Source: an uncultured Candidatus Saccharibacteria bacterium
GTDB taxonomy: Bacteria; Patescibacteriota; Saccharimonadia; Saccharimonadales; Saccharimonadaceae
NCBI GenBank assembly: GCA_938036625.1
Contig: CALHQH010000046.1
Coordinates: forward strand, 1-64,000
Direction: 5' to 3'
Length of the DNA: 64,000 bases
The first letter of the stretch is position 1; each line of letters starts with the position of its first letter. A program made the position numbers and the translations under genes. This document shows, piece after piece, positions 50,941 through 59,371 of the stretch. The notes under the pieces are model-generated. The model was not told where the DNA came from. It did no database searches and worked only from the letters and a program-made list of their open reading frames with translations.

Positions 50941-50961
50941 CGACATACATACTGTATGCCG
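50941..50961 (-). terminator. Terminator of dnaG-rpoD
   Basis: CGGCATAC / GTATGTCG stem (one G-T pair) with a 5-base loop, then ATTTTTTGG on the minus strand, 24 bases after the rpoD stop. Confidence 0.8.
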
Positions 50962-50984
50962 ATTATTCTCGTGTACTACCCCCC

Positions 50985-52010
50985 CTACTGCTGCAAATAC
51001 TCGTACAGCTTCTTGGCGTCCTTGTGCTTGCGCAGCTTGGCGAGGGCCTTGGCCTCAATCTGGCGGATGCGCTCGCGCGTCACGGCAAACTCCTGCCCAA
51101 CTTCCTCCAGTGTATGGCTCTTGCCATTCTCCAGGCCAAAGCGCATTTTGATAATCTTCTGTTCGCGATCACTCAAGGTCGAGAGGATGTCTTGCACCTG
51201 CTCCTTGAGAAGCTGGTTGGAGGCCGATTCTTCAGGGCTGACCGTATCTTCGTCCTCAATAAAGTCCCCGAGCACCGACTCCTCCGAGTCGTCGCCATCG
51301 CGCCCCACACCAGCATCCAGGCTGCTAATGTCTTGCTTGATCTTCATCACATATTCGACCTTATCCGGCTCCATATCGAGCTCTTTGGCAAGCTCGGTAA
51401 TGGTTGGCTCGCGGTTGAGGTCTTGCGTGAGGCGGCGCTGGGTGCGCAGCAGCTTGTTGATCGTCTCCACCATGTGGACGGGGATGCGAATGGTGCGCGC
51501 TTGGTCGGCAATCGCACGGGTAATCGCCTGGCGAATCCACCAGGTGGCATAGGTACTAAACTTAAAGCCCTTGTCTGGGTCGAACTTCTCCACCGCCCGC
51601 AGCAGCCCGGTGTGCCCTTCTTGGATAAGATCAAGAAAATCAAGGCCACGACCACTATACCGCTTGGCAATGCTTACCACCAGGCGCATATTAGCCTCGG
51701 CCATTTTGTCTTTGGCACGCTTATCGCCCTGTTTAATCCGGTAGGCTAAGTCTACCTCTTCGTCAGCACTCAGCAGCGGGATCTTGCCGATCTCGCGCAG
51801 GTGCAGCCGCACCGAGTCGTCGCTAATATCATCAAAGTATTGATTGCTGTTGAGAATCTCCTCCGGCGTGTCTTCTTCCTCAAGTGCCGCGAGGTCGGGC
51901 TCCATATCGTCGACGGCTGGATCCATCATCGGTGGCTGGGCATCGGGTGGCGCTGCCTGAGCTGTGGTTGCTGGTTTTTTTTGCTTGGTATCCTTATCGT
52001 CGGTTGCCAC
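50985..52010 (-). CDS. rpoD: RNA polymerase primary sigma factor (sigma-70)
   Basis: This is the housekeeping sigma factor. The 341-residue protein has a short acidic N-terminus instead of region 1.1 and region 1.2 ([18 protein letters not shown]). Region 2 (about 95-170) contains [25 protein letters not shown] and the -10-melting [19 protein letters not shown]. Region 3 is about 175-255, and region 4 has the helix-turn-helix ([25 protein letters not shown], about 300-325). Full regions 2.4 and 4.2 predict ordinary TATAAT and TTGACA recognition. It overlaps the end of dnaG by 17 bases, the classic dnaG-rpoD pair, and is the likely partner of the WhiB proteins encoded 2 kb away. Confidence 0.97.
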   Translation of the reverse strand: MATDDKDTKQKKPATTAQAAPPDAQPPMMDPAVDDMEPDLAALEEEDTPEEILNSNQYFDDISDDSVRLHLREIGKIPLLSADEEVDLAYRIKQGDKRAKDKMAEANMRLVVSIAKRYSGRGLDFLDLIQEGHTGLLRAVEKFDPDKGFKFSTYATWWIRQAITRAIADQARTIRIPVHMVETINKLLRTQRRLTQDLNREPTITELAKELDMEPDKVEYVMKIKQDISSLDAGVGRDGDDSEESVLGDFIEDEDTVSPEESASNQLLKEQVQDILSTLSDREQKIIKMRFGLENGKSHTLEEVGQEFAVTRERIRQIEAKALAKLRKHKDAKKLYEYLQQ

Positions 52011-53742
52011 GCGCTATCTCCTTGATTAATTGGTTCAGTTGCTGGCGCAAAGCGGCGGCGGCAGTCGTATCGCCGCTCTCTTCTGCTTGGCGCAGTTGGG
52101 TGGTGAGATGATGTTTGTGTTGCTGCTTGTGTTCGGTTTCGATTTGCCGCAAAAGCCTGGCGGTCTCGTAGTAGCGATCGGTCTCGCTCCACGCACCATA
52201 CCGAGCGTCGGCACGTACCCGCACCATTGTAATATACTCGTCAAAATTTTGCAATGCTGGCGGCGTGGTAGTGAGAGGCTGTGAGTGGTGCGCTGCATAG
52301 TACTGAGCCAAAGCCTGGCGCGCCTCCCCCGCAAAGAGCTGTGGGTCAATCCGCCCAAATAATTCTTGGCTTGGCCCATCGAGCATCGCCAGTGCAAGCA
52401 CGTCGTCTTGTACGAGGTAGCGATTGCGTGGCGCGGCCGCTGCCGCCTTGACGGCCTTGCGGATGGGTGCGGACGGTGCGGTTTGCTGCGCTTTGGCCTG
52501 CACAGCCTGCACACTCGAACCCACTGCCTGAGCAATCTGCCGCTGGTAGTGCTCGCGCTCCACCGGGTCGCCCAAACGATTAACAAGTGCCAGCCCAACC
52601 GTCGTAAACTGCCGCTTACCCGCTGCCGTGGTAAGATCGAGCTGCTGCCGATACTGCGCCAGGAGCCAATCCACTGCTGGCTGGGCCGCTGCAATCGCCT
52701 GCTGCCAGGCCGCTACCCCCTGCTGCTGAATAAGTTCATCAGGGTCTTTTACCCCTGCCGGCAGCGACACGACCTTCAGTTCCACTCCTGCTTGGGCGGC
52801 CAAACCAATCGCTCGCTCTGTGGCGGCCTGCCCGGCTTTATCACCATCAAAACTCAGGCGGATATCGCCCGCCAGCCGCTTGAGCGCCCGAATATGCTGC
52901 TCCGTCATGGCAGTGCCCGCCGTCGCCACTACTGCTGCTTCGCCCGCCTGATGGCTGCTTATCACATCCATATTACCCTCGACAATCACGGCATAGTCTT
53001 GGGCCCGAATCGCCTGCTTTGCCTGCATCAAGCCAAAGACGTGCCGGCCTTTATCATAGAGCAATGTTTGGGGTGTGTTGAGGTATTTTGGTGCATTGGG
53101 CACATCAGCAATCAAGCGCGCCGTAAAGCCAATCACCTGCCCACCCGCATCCATTAATGGCACCATCATCCGCCCACGAAAGAGATCGCCATCGTAGCGG
53201 TTCACCAAGCCCGCCTCGCGCAGCTCTGCCAGCGAGAAGCCTTTTTTCTTAAGATACGTTACCAGAGCCTGACCATCACGGGGGGCATAGCCAATCTGAA
53301 ACTGCTGGACAATCGCCTTGCTGAGCCGCCGCGTCCGAAACACATACGCCAGCGCATCCTGGCTCCGCACCAAGCAATGCTGATAAAAATTCGCCGCCAG
53401 CCGGTGCGTCTCAAGCAGCCGCTGCTTGCGCCGCACCAGGTCGCGATTACCCTTCTGCTCATAGAGTGAGAGATCCACCCCCGCCTTGCGCGCGAGTAAC
53501 TCCAGCGCCTGCCGAAAATCCAACCCCTCTACCTCCATAATGAAGCTAAAGACATCGCCGCCCCGCCCGCTACTAAAATCATGCCAAATATTCTTCTCGG
53601 GGCTCACAAAAAAACTCGGTGTCCGCTCACTCGTAAAGGGGCTCAGGCCTTTGTAGCTCCGCCCCGCCCGCTTGAGCTGCACATACTCGCCCACCACATC
53701 CTCTATATTCAAGCGTGCCCGCACCTCTTCTTTGGCATCCAT
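51994..53742 (-). CDS. dnaG: DNA primase lacking zinc ligands
   Basis: DnaG makes RNA primers for replication. The 582-residue protein has the N-terminal domain (about 1-100), the TOPRIM catalytic core (about 240-345: [18 protein letters not shown] with its Glu, and [17 protein letters not shown] with the DGD pair), and a short C-terminal helicase-binding domain. In E. coli the zinc is bound by Cys40, His43, Cys61 and Cys64; at the same spacing this protein has Ser34, Thr37, Asp55 and Ser58 ([12 protein letters not shown] and [12 protein letters not shown]), so no zinc can be held, although the fold-forming residues remain. TATACT is six bases before the ATG at 53742. Cotranscribed with rpoD. 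Confidence 0.95.
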   Translation of the reverse strand: MDAKEEVRARLNIEDVVGEYVQLKRAGRSYKGLSPFTSERTPSFFVSPEKNIWHDFSSGRGGDVFSFIMEVEGLDFRQALELLARKAGVDLSLYEQKGNRDLVRRKQRLLETHRLAANFYQHCLVRSQDALAYVFRTRRLSKAIVQQFQIGYAPRDGQALVTYLKKKGFSLAELREAGLVNRYDGDLFRGRMMVPLMDAGGQVIGFTARLIADVPNAPKYLNTPQTLLYDKGRHVFGLMQAKQAIRAQDYAVIVEGNMDVISSHQAGEAAVVATAGTAMTEQHIRALKRLAGDIRLSFDGDKAGQAATERAIGLAAQAGVELKVVSLPAGVKDPDELIQQQGVAAWQQAIAAAQPAVDWLLAQYRQQLDLTTAAGKRQFTTVGLALVNRLGDPVEREHYQRQIAQAVGSSVQAVQAKAQQTAPSAPIRKAVKAAAAAPRNRYLVQDDVLALAMLDGPSQELFGRIDPQLFAGEARQALAQYYAAHHSQPLTTTPPALQNFDEYITMVRVRADARYGAWSETDRYYETARLLRQIETEHKQQHKHHLTTQLRQAEESGDTTAAAALRQQLNQLIKEIARGNRR

Positions 53743-54083
53743 AGGTATAGTATAGCGCATATGGTGTGAGCCAATCGAAGTGTGCCTGTCCTCTTTTATT
53801 TTCTCACCCTCTCGCCAAGCTTGCTGCATCCACACTATCCTGTTTTTTGTCAGCGAGTAGTTACATTACATATGCTTAACAGCCAGGACGAGTAACGTAA
53901 GGCAATGGAGAAATATACTTACCTCTCGCCCAAAACATACGGTATTTTAGTATAGTATATAGGGGTATAGAGTATATAGGGTAGAGGGGTATATACTATT
54001 TATACTTCATCCATCTGACCTCTGTTAGAGATTATGCTCTTTACCTCTGTTAGTGGTTGTGTTTAAATGGTATTATAGTAACT
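53743..54083. other. dnaG / P-Q protein divergent region with TATA-rich repeats
   Basis: No gene. It contains the dnaG -10 box (53749-53754), then near 53945-54005 a purine/TATA-rich block with repeated TATAGGGG, TATATAGGG and GGGGTATATAC units that can pair as imperfect inverted repeats, and two copies of ACCTCTGTTA (54018-54027 and 54043-54052, 25 bases apart) shortly before the 54084 start, whose TATTAT lies seven bases upstream of its ATG. Confidence 0.6.
53749..53754 (-). promoter_or_regulatory. -10 box of dnaG (leaderless start)
   Basis: TATACT six bases before the dnaG ATG at 53742; the overlapping box reads GCTATACTATA. Confidence 0.6.
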
Positions 54084-55250
54084 ATGAATCCACAGCAACC
54101 ATACACTCCCCAACCGAATGGTTCGGCACCGCAGCCCGAGCAACAGCCCCCGCAGCCCAATGCGCCGGCTGCTGCTCCGTATGTCCCCTATTATGCTACC
54201 CAAGCGGCGTCACACGGTGCGCAGGATTATGGCTATGGTGCATATAATCCGGCAACGCAAAGCCAGCCAACCCAGCCACCGTATCAAGAGCAGCCCACTC
54301 CTTCATCACCACAACCTCAGGCTGCTCCCTACCAGCCGTATCAGCCACCACACGACCAAACAGCCAGCCAACCAGCCGCGAGCTATGGCACAGGCCAGTC
54401 ATACCACTACGCACCGCAGCCCGAGCAGCAGCCAGCCGCAGCGGCTCACTCAACCAACCCACAAACCACCGCAGACACGCCGCATGGCTACGCCAATGCT
54501 GATGCCTACCCAGGCGCCAACCAACCCACTGCGCAGCCCTACCAGCCACAAGCAGGCGGCTACACTGGCCAGGCGTATGCCAACCCACAGCAGCCACTCG
54601 GCGCCACTGCCATGGCTGCTACCGGCGCAGAAGACCTTGGTGCAGCAAGCGAACCAGACACCTCCTTCCCAGTAGACTACCTCAACGAGATTGCACCCAA
54701 GCAACAGCCAGTGCAGATGAACCGCTTTGCGGTGTTTGGGCTGATCGGCGGTGTGCTTTTGCTTGCCTTCGCCATTGTCATGATGATGGTCAACAGCCAG
54801 CCCAACTACACCAAGCAAGCCCAAAGCACGCTAGCCCGCATCGAGACCTTGCAAGCGGCCACCAAGGAGCAGCAGTCACGCCTGACAGAAAATGAGCTCT
54901 CAAGTATGAACACCACACTCACCACCTCGCTCGGTAGTATGGGGACAGAGCTCAAGTCGTCGCTCAAGGATGCGAAGATCAAGACCGAGCTAGTCGGCGA
55001 CGCCAAAAAGACCGAAAAAGCCTACTCCGATAAGCTCTCCAAAACACTCGAAGACGCTTATCTCACTGGCTCGCTCGACCGCGTCTACGCACGCGAAATG
55101 AGCTACCAGCTGTCCATCCTCAAGAGCTACCTCCAGAAGCTCAAAACCGCCAGCGGCAACCGTAAAGCCATTGCCGACTACGTTGCCACCAATAGCAAGA
55201 CGCTCGACGCCGCCACCAAGTCATTCAGCAACTTTACCTCAACGAAGTAA
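54084..55250 (+). CDS. Pro/Gln-rich single-pass membrane protein, 388 aa
   Basis: The first 200 residues are a disordered arm rich in Pro, Gln, Ala and Tyr (QPYQPQAGG, PQPEQQP repeats). A membrane helix (about 215-237, FAVFGLIGGVLLLAFAIVMMMV) follows, then an outer all-helical domain of about 150 residues with heptad character (SLKDAKIKTELVGDAKKTEKAY). The start at 54084 (MNPQQPYTP) lies seven bases after TATTAT; a frame extension upstream is unsupported. A terminator follows directly. Architecture matches the protein at 25254, pointing to a paralogous envelope family; function unknown. Confidence 0.8.
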   Translation: MNPQQPYTPQPNGSAPQPEQQPPQPNAPAAAPYVPYYATQAASHGAQDYGYGAYNPATQSQPTQPPYQEQPTPSSPQPQAAPYQPYQPPHDQTASQPAASYGTGQSYHYAPQPEQQPAAAAHSTNPQTTADTPHGYANADAYPGANQPTAQPYQPQAGGYTGQAYANPQQPLGATAMAATGAEDLGAASEPDTSFPVDYLNEIAPKQQPVQMNRFAVFGLIGGVLLLAFAIVMMMVNSQPNYTKQAQSTLARIETLQAATKEQQSRLTENELSSMNTTLTTSLGSMGTELKSSLKDAKIKTELVGDAKKTEKAYSDKLSKTLEDAYLTGSLDRVYAREMSYQLSILKSYLQKLKTASGNRKAIADYVATNSKTLDAATKSFSNFTSTK

Positions 55251-55274
55251 CGAGAGTACTTCTACCCTATCGAC

Positions 55275-55300
55275 AAAGCTCGCCTCTCTGGCGGGCTTTT
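55275..55300 (+). terminator. Terminator after the 54084-55250 gene
   Basis: AAAGCTCGCC / GGCGGGCTTT stem with one G-T pair, followed by TTTTG. Confidence 0.85.
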
Positions 55301-55569
55301 GCTGTATTAGGTATTCTGTTTGTATATAACTTTACGGAGCGGTTTTTTCTCCGCAGGGCACTGGATGATGCTGGTGTTTTATATGTGCCGATTGTCACGT
55401 TTCTCTAGCCGCTCTTCTTTGGGCTATTATAAATTTAAATACGAGAAGCCCCGCAGCGCTAATTCTCTTCTGTTATTCTATTTGGTAGGGTGTATTTTAG
55501 GTATCAGAAGGTCGAAGTTTGGGAGTAGCCAGTAGCCGCATCTTACAGTGTTTTATCGAAACGTACGCC
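55301..55569. other. Intergenic, no gene
   Basis: Nothing coding is seen. It contains TCTTACAGTGTT (55541-55552), a 12-mer that also occurs at 11980-11991 beside the first copy of the 27-bp dispersed repeat. Confidence 0.45.
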
Positions 55570-55911
55570 CTACTCCGTCACTAGCCGGTAGCTGAGCCGC
55601 GCCAGGTCGATCACTTCATCATCGCTCAACTGGCCGCTGCAAATAACGGTGATCCAATGTTTTTTGTTGAGGTGGTAACCTGGCTGGACCGACTCATAGC
55701 GTTCGCGCAAAGTGCGGGCAAGCTGCGGGTCGCACTTGAGGCTCACCCTTAGTGGCTGCGACCCTTCGGCAATAAGCGCAAACATCTTCTCCTGCTGGCC
55801 AGGCACGTCCTTGTGCCCTACCTTGTACACCGCGATACCTTCCCCAAAGGGATAGTCGAGCCATGCCCCGGGCAGGCTGAGCAAAAATTCTTCGAGCTGC
55901 TTGTGTGTCAT
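55570..55911 (-). CDS. MmcQ/YjbR family protein
   Basis: A 113-residue cyclic, DNA-binding-like fold of unclear role (MmcQ/YjbR, DUF419). Family marks include LSLPGAWLDYPFGEGIAVYKVG, FALIAEG, SLKCDPQLARTLRERY and the conserved HLNKKHWITV. TATTAT lies six bases before the ATG, a leaderless arrangement. It lies 12 bases after the end of the corA-like gene on the same strand. Confidence 0.88.
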   Translation of the reverse strand: MTHKQLEEFLLSLPGAWLDYPFGEGIAVYKVGHKDVPGQQEKMFALIAEGSQPLRVSLKCDPQLARTLRERYESVQPGYHLNKKHWITVICSGQLSDDEVIDLARLSYRLVTE

Positions 55912-55923
55912 AGCACTATAATA

Positions 55924-56787
55924 CTACACCCACTTGTGCCGCACAAAATACCCCACCATCGCCAGTGGTATGAGGACAATCAGGCCAATCATCAGCCAAA
56001 AGGCAATGTCGCTACGAAATGGCAACTGCACGAAATTCATCCCGCCCAGGCCCGTCAAGAACGAGACTGGCATAAAGACAGTGGCAACCAAGGTGAGGCG
56101 CTTCATCACATCGTTCATGCGGTTGGAGACGACCGAGAGATACATATCGAGCGCGCTGGTGAGGAGGTCGCGCATCGTATCGATGAGCTCGTGGACACGC
56201 CAGGCGTAGTCGTAACTATCGCGCACATACACGGCGCATTTTTTATCAAACAAGGCATAGCGGCCGTTACTGAGACCATTGAGCACATTCATCAAAGGGA
56301 GCACCACCTTTCGCAGATCAGCTAACTGACGCTTGTACACGAAGAGTTGCTGGAGCTGCCGATTGTCTGGGGTGCGGATCATCGTATCTTCCAGCTGGTC
56401 AGTCACATCGTCGATATGGTTGAGCAGCGGCATAAATTGCTCAATAGAAAACTGCGCAATAGTAGCCAGAATAAGCGATGGCGTTGTATGACTGGGTCGC
56501 AGCGCGGTAATGCGCTGAACGAGCTCATCGTCCAGCTTGCCCTGGTGTAGCGTAATAATCTCGGTTTTACTGAGCAAAATAGTAATGGTATGGTACTTCA
56601 CATTGTGCCGGCTTACGTATGGTATATCCAGCGTGAGCAGCAGCCACGCCTCCCCTTCTATCGCCTGTGGCAGCCAGCGATGCTCGCGCACCATGCGGGC
56701 TTGCAGCTCGGGCAGGTGGAGCTCATTTATCAATGCTCGCCGCTGCTCGGCTGTGTCAATCGTGATATCGCGCCACAGCTCGGGCAT
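55924..56787 (-). CDS. corA: CorA-family magnesium/cobalt transporter
   Basis: CorA is a pentameric Mg2+ channel. The 287-residue protein has an N-terminal cytoplasmic alpha/beta domain, a long stalk helix (about 150-225), and two C-terminal membrane helices. The signature GMN (LGGMNF, about 246-251) ends the first, and RSDIAFWLMIGLIVLIPLAMVGYF is the second. It is shorter than E. coli CorA but typical of compact forms. The ATG overlaps the orn stop (TAATG). Confidence 0.93.
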   Translation of the reverse strand: MPELWRDITIDTAEQRRALINELHLPELQARMVREHRWLPQAIEGEAWLLLTLDIPYVSRHNVKYHTITILLSKTEIITLHQGKLDDELVQRITALRPSHTTPSLILATIAQFSIEQFMPLLNHIDDVTDQLEDTMIRTPDNRQLQQLFVYKRQLADLRKVVLPLMNVLNGLSNGRYALFDKKCAVYVRDSYDYAWRVHELIDTMRDLLTSALDMYLSVVSNRMNDVMKRLTLVATVFMPVSFLTGLGGMNFVQLPFRSDIAFWLMIGLIVLIPLAMVGYFVRHKWV

Positions 56788-57338
56788 TACACGGCGACCT
56801 TTTGCAAATAATAGCGCAGCTCCATAATACTACCGCGGATATCCTCCAGCGCGCGGTGGTCTTCTGGCTTGGCAAATTTCTTGCCGTATTTGCCCTCCAT
56901 CACCACCTTCCAGGCGCTCACATCGAGCATGCGGTAATGCAAACGCTGCGCCAGCTGCGGCCACCAGTGGTCGATAAAGCGGCGATCTTGGTGGATGGAG
57001 TTCCCCGCCAGCAATATCCGCCCCTCGCCAGCACACTGCTCATCGCAAAACGCCAGCAGCTCTTGCTCGACCTCTGCCAGCGGCTTGCCCTGGGCATTCT
57101 GCTCCTCCAGCCCACGCCGCGCTGCCGGGTGCTGATCCCAAAAGCTGGCGTTGCCATCGAGGAGGCGCTTAAGCTTAGCTGCATCATGGTGCACCACCCC
57201 TTCGTACGTTGCAATCTCGGCAAAGGTCCAGTCCGTCACAATCGCCGCCACCTCTAGTATTTCATCTGTAGTAGGGTCCAGCCCCGTCATCTCTAGGTCT
57301 ACCCACAAAATCCGTTTTGGTTTGAAGCTTGGTTTCAT
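56787..57338 (-). CDS. orn: Oligoribonuclease
   Basis: Orn degrades two- to five-base RNAs left by other nucleases. The 183-residue DEDDh exonuclease has motif I VDLEMTGLDP (DxE), motif II NSIHQDRRFI and motif III HRALEDIRGSI (His and Asp). It completes the RNA-decay set with RNase J and PNPase. Orn is usual in Gamma- and Actinobacteria, and less so in phyla that use NrnA. TATACT lies six bases before the ATG; it is first in an orn-corA-mmcQ run. Confidence 0.96.
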   Translation of the reverse strand: MKPSFKPKRILWVDLEMTGLDPTTDEILEVAAIVTDWTFAEIATYEGVVHHDAAKLKRLLDGNASFWDQHPAARRGLEEQNAQGKPLAEVEQELLAFCDEQCAGEGRILLAGNSIHQDRRFIDHWWPQLAQRLHYRMLDVSAWKVVMEGKYGKKFAKPEDHRALEDIRGSIMELRYYLQKVAV

Positions 57339-57344
57339 GCTTCT

Positions 57345-57350
57345 AGTATA
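57345..57350 (-). promoter_or_regulatory. -10 box of orn (leaderless start)
   Basis: TAGTATACT six bases before the orn ATG. Confidence 0.6.
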
Positions 57351-57510
57351 CTACATGTCCACCGCATAGCGCTCATCCTTAGCTGTTACCGTTATAAGCA
57401 TAAGCTTTACTGGTATGCAAATTGGTGTACTACTTTTTTGTTCAGGTGTTTTTGCTTCCCTTCCCGCCTGCTTATTCTAAGATCTAATTATGAGGTAAAT
57501 CGTCTTCCCT

Positions 57511-57520
57511 ACCTCTGTTA
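57511..57520 (+). repeat. Recurrent motif ACCTCTGTTA
   Basis: Intergenic copy between orn and the mscL terminator, in the context CTACCTCTGTTATTTCC, close to the copy at 24911. Confidence 0.6.
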
Positions 57521-57597
57521 TTTCCGAATGGTTCACTATTATGTTCAAGCTGATTAGGTGCTTGAGTAGTGCGCAAATTTATTATTCACCATAGAAA

Positions 57598-57621
57598 AAC
57601 CACACCGCGGTGGGTGTGGTT
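57598..57621 (-). terminator. Terminator after mscL
   Basis: AACCACAC / GTGTGGTT stem followed by TTTTTC on the minus strand. Confidence 0.85.
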
Positions 57622-57646
57622 GATCGCTCTGAGGCTTCCCGCCTGC

Positions 57647-58096
57647 TTAGTCTTTTTTCTTGTCCAAGCGGTCGAGCTTGAGAAAGTGGATGATCAGGTA
57701 GATGACAAACGCTGTGGCGACCAAGGTGATCAGCGAGCTTACGAAGGCTCCCCACGCGAAGTCGGCGCTGCGCCCAGCAATCTCAATATGCGTGCTGGCA
57801 GCCTCGAGGCCCTTCTGCGACCCCACGATAAACTGCACCACCGGGCTAATAAAGCCTTGGACTAATTTTTTGACCGTGTCGCCGGCGGCGGTACCAATCG
57901 CCAAACCAACAGCCAGGCCCACCACGCCCTGCTCACGGATGAAGTCGGCAAAACCGCCGAGGTGGCTGTTCTTCATCTTCTGCTCCATCGCTTGGGCGGC
58001 AGCTGCAGCCTCTTGGGCAGCCTTGCGTGGGGTGCGGCGCGCAGCAGGCTTCTTTGCAGCAGCTGCTTTGGTTTTGGTTGTTGTTCGTTCTGCCAT
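57647..58096 (-). CDS. mscL: Large-conductance mechanosensitive channel
   Basis: MscL opens under membrane tension to save cells from osmotic shock. The 149-residue protein has an N-terminal basic Lys/Ala/Arg/Pro-rich extension of about 45 residues not found in standard MscL. The core begins at about 52: FADFIREQGVVGLAVGLAIGTAAG (first helix with the gating glycines and valines), a periplasmic loop, the second helix AFVSSLITLVATAFVIYLIIHF and a charged tail. AAGGAG precedes the ATG. The extension resembles nucleic-acid-binding tails; its role is unknown. Confidence 0.93.
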   Translation of the reverse strand: MAERTTTKTKAAAAKKPAARRTPRKAAQEAAAAAQAMEQKMKNSHLGGFADFIREQGVVGLAVGLAIGTAAGDTVKKLVQGFISPVVQFIVGSQKGLEAASTHIEIAGRSADFAWGAFVSSLITLVATAFVIYLIIHFLKLDRLDKKKD

Positions 58097-58194
58097 AGGT
58101 TCTCCTTATTAACCATTGTTTATTCAAATTATAGCATATTCTGCATTAATTGCTAGCGGTCTTGTGTTGGTGGTGTTCTATGGTCGTTATTTCA

Positions 58195-59371
58195 TTATTG
58201 CTTCATTCGCTTAGCTTGTTCGCGTGCTTTGTTGACCTTATTGCGCTGTAGATTTTTAAAGCCGCGCGATAAGTGTTGCGATGGAGTCGCGATATTATCT
58301 GCATTATCATCAAAGATAACAAATGGGTGTTCGTACGTCTGTATCGCTTGCTCGATAAGCTCGGCATTACCCGAGGCAGTCGCTACTTTGCGCAGTGTAT
58401 CGCCAAGGAAAAAGCGATTAACTGTCGTGTCTCCTGGCGAAAGGCTCGCATGGACAGCCTGCGCTAATTCAATTGCTTGCTCACCCATACCCTGGGCAAT
58501 AAGCTTTTTGCACAGCTGGTTGGCCTCTTTCAGGTTGTTGCGTCGATCGACATCTGGGTAGATGCCTGGTAGCAGGCTCAAACTTTCGTATGCAGTGCCA
58601 AATTCGTCATGACGATTATGGATAATTGCATCATAATGAACACGCAACAGCTCACGCCCAGGGATAGATGGCAGTGTGATAAGTTGTAGCAAACTGTTTC
58701 GCGTGTCACCATCACGATACTGCTGGCTGTTAACATCAGCAAAATTGAGCCATGGGCGAGATGAAACAAAAGCATCACGATTGATTGACGGTGGGAGATT
58801 CTTCACTAGTTCGCTTGTCTGTAGCCAATTCACTGCGCGAAGCTCGCCACTCATCAACTGATCTTGCGGGTCTTTTCCGCTTATCGCCTCTGTTGTTTCT
58901 TTGCATAGCTCCTTCGTGGGTACATCAAGCAAAAATGAGCGCTGACTCGGCCGGTCAAACAACATAATTACGGCATGCTGATTAGCGTATCCAATATAAT
59001 GCTCTAACCCCTTAATCTGATCGAGGCACTCCGATGCCACAATAGTATAGCCATAACAATTGGCTGTCTCACGCTCGGCAATACTTTCAGCAGTTAGAAG
59101 TGGCGTGCCATCAGTGGTCGGTGCAAATTCAAGCGTCTGGCGCACTAAACTCCCTACCAAAATTGCCGCCTCAATAGCGTCATCAAAGGTCGGCGGCGAC
59201 TGCTCGTAGGCTGTGCCAATAATCAATAATCTTGAGCTGCTTTGAGTCAAGCAAACGCTCGCGGCCAATCTCGATATTACCCGCCGCTATACTCTTTCTT
59301 GGCGTCATAAGCTCTGCTGCCAGTGGCTCGTGCAGGGCGGATGGGCTGGTGTGTGGCGTACGCTCACCCAC
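58195..59371 (-). pseudogene. Transglutaminase-like (predicted) gene shifted by a 7-bp duplication
   Basis: The upstream frame opens with GTG at 59371 (overlapping the argS stop as TAGTG; GGAG eight bases before) and reads to LLDSKQLKII. Then the heptamer GATTATT occurs twice in tandem (59218-59231) and the frame is lost. The downstream frame (to 58195) continues as IIGTAYEQSPPTFDDAIEAA. Removing one heptamer gives an uninterrupted 389-residue protein. The middle has Cys, His and Asp in the order and spacing of a transglutaminase-like protease: ETANCYGYTIVASECLD, NQHAVIML, FLLDVPTKEL. The C-terminal half is helical, TPR-like. The function is inferred from motif order only. Tandem repeats of seven bases can change number, so on/off variation is possible. 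Confidence 0.75.
59218..59231. repeat. Tandem 7-bp duplication that breaks a reading frame
   Basis: AATAATC twice on the plus strand (GATTATT twice on the coding strand). Removal of one copy restores the 58195-59371 gene. Confidence 0.85.
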
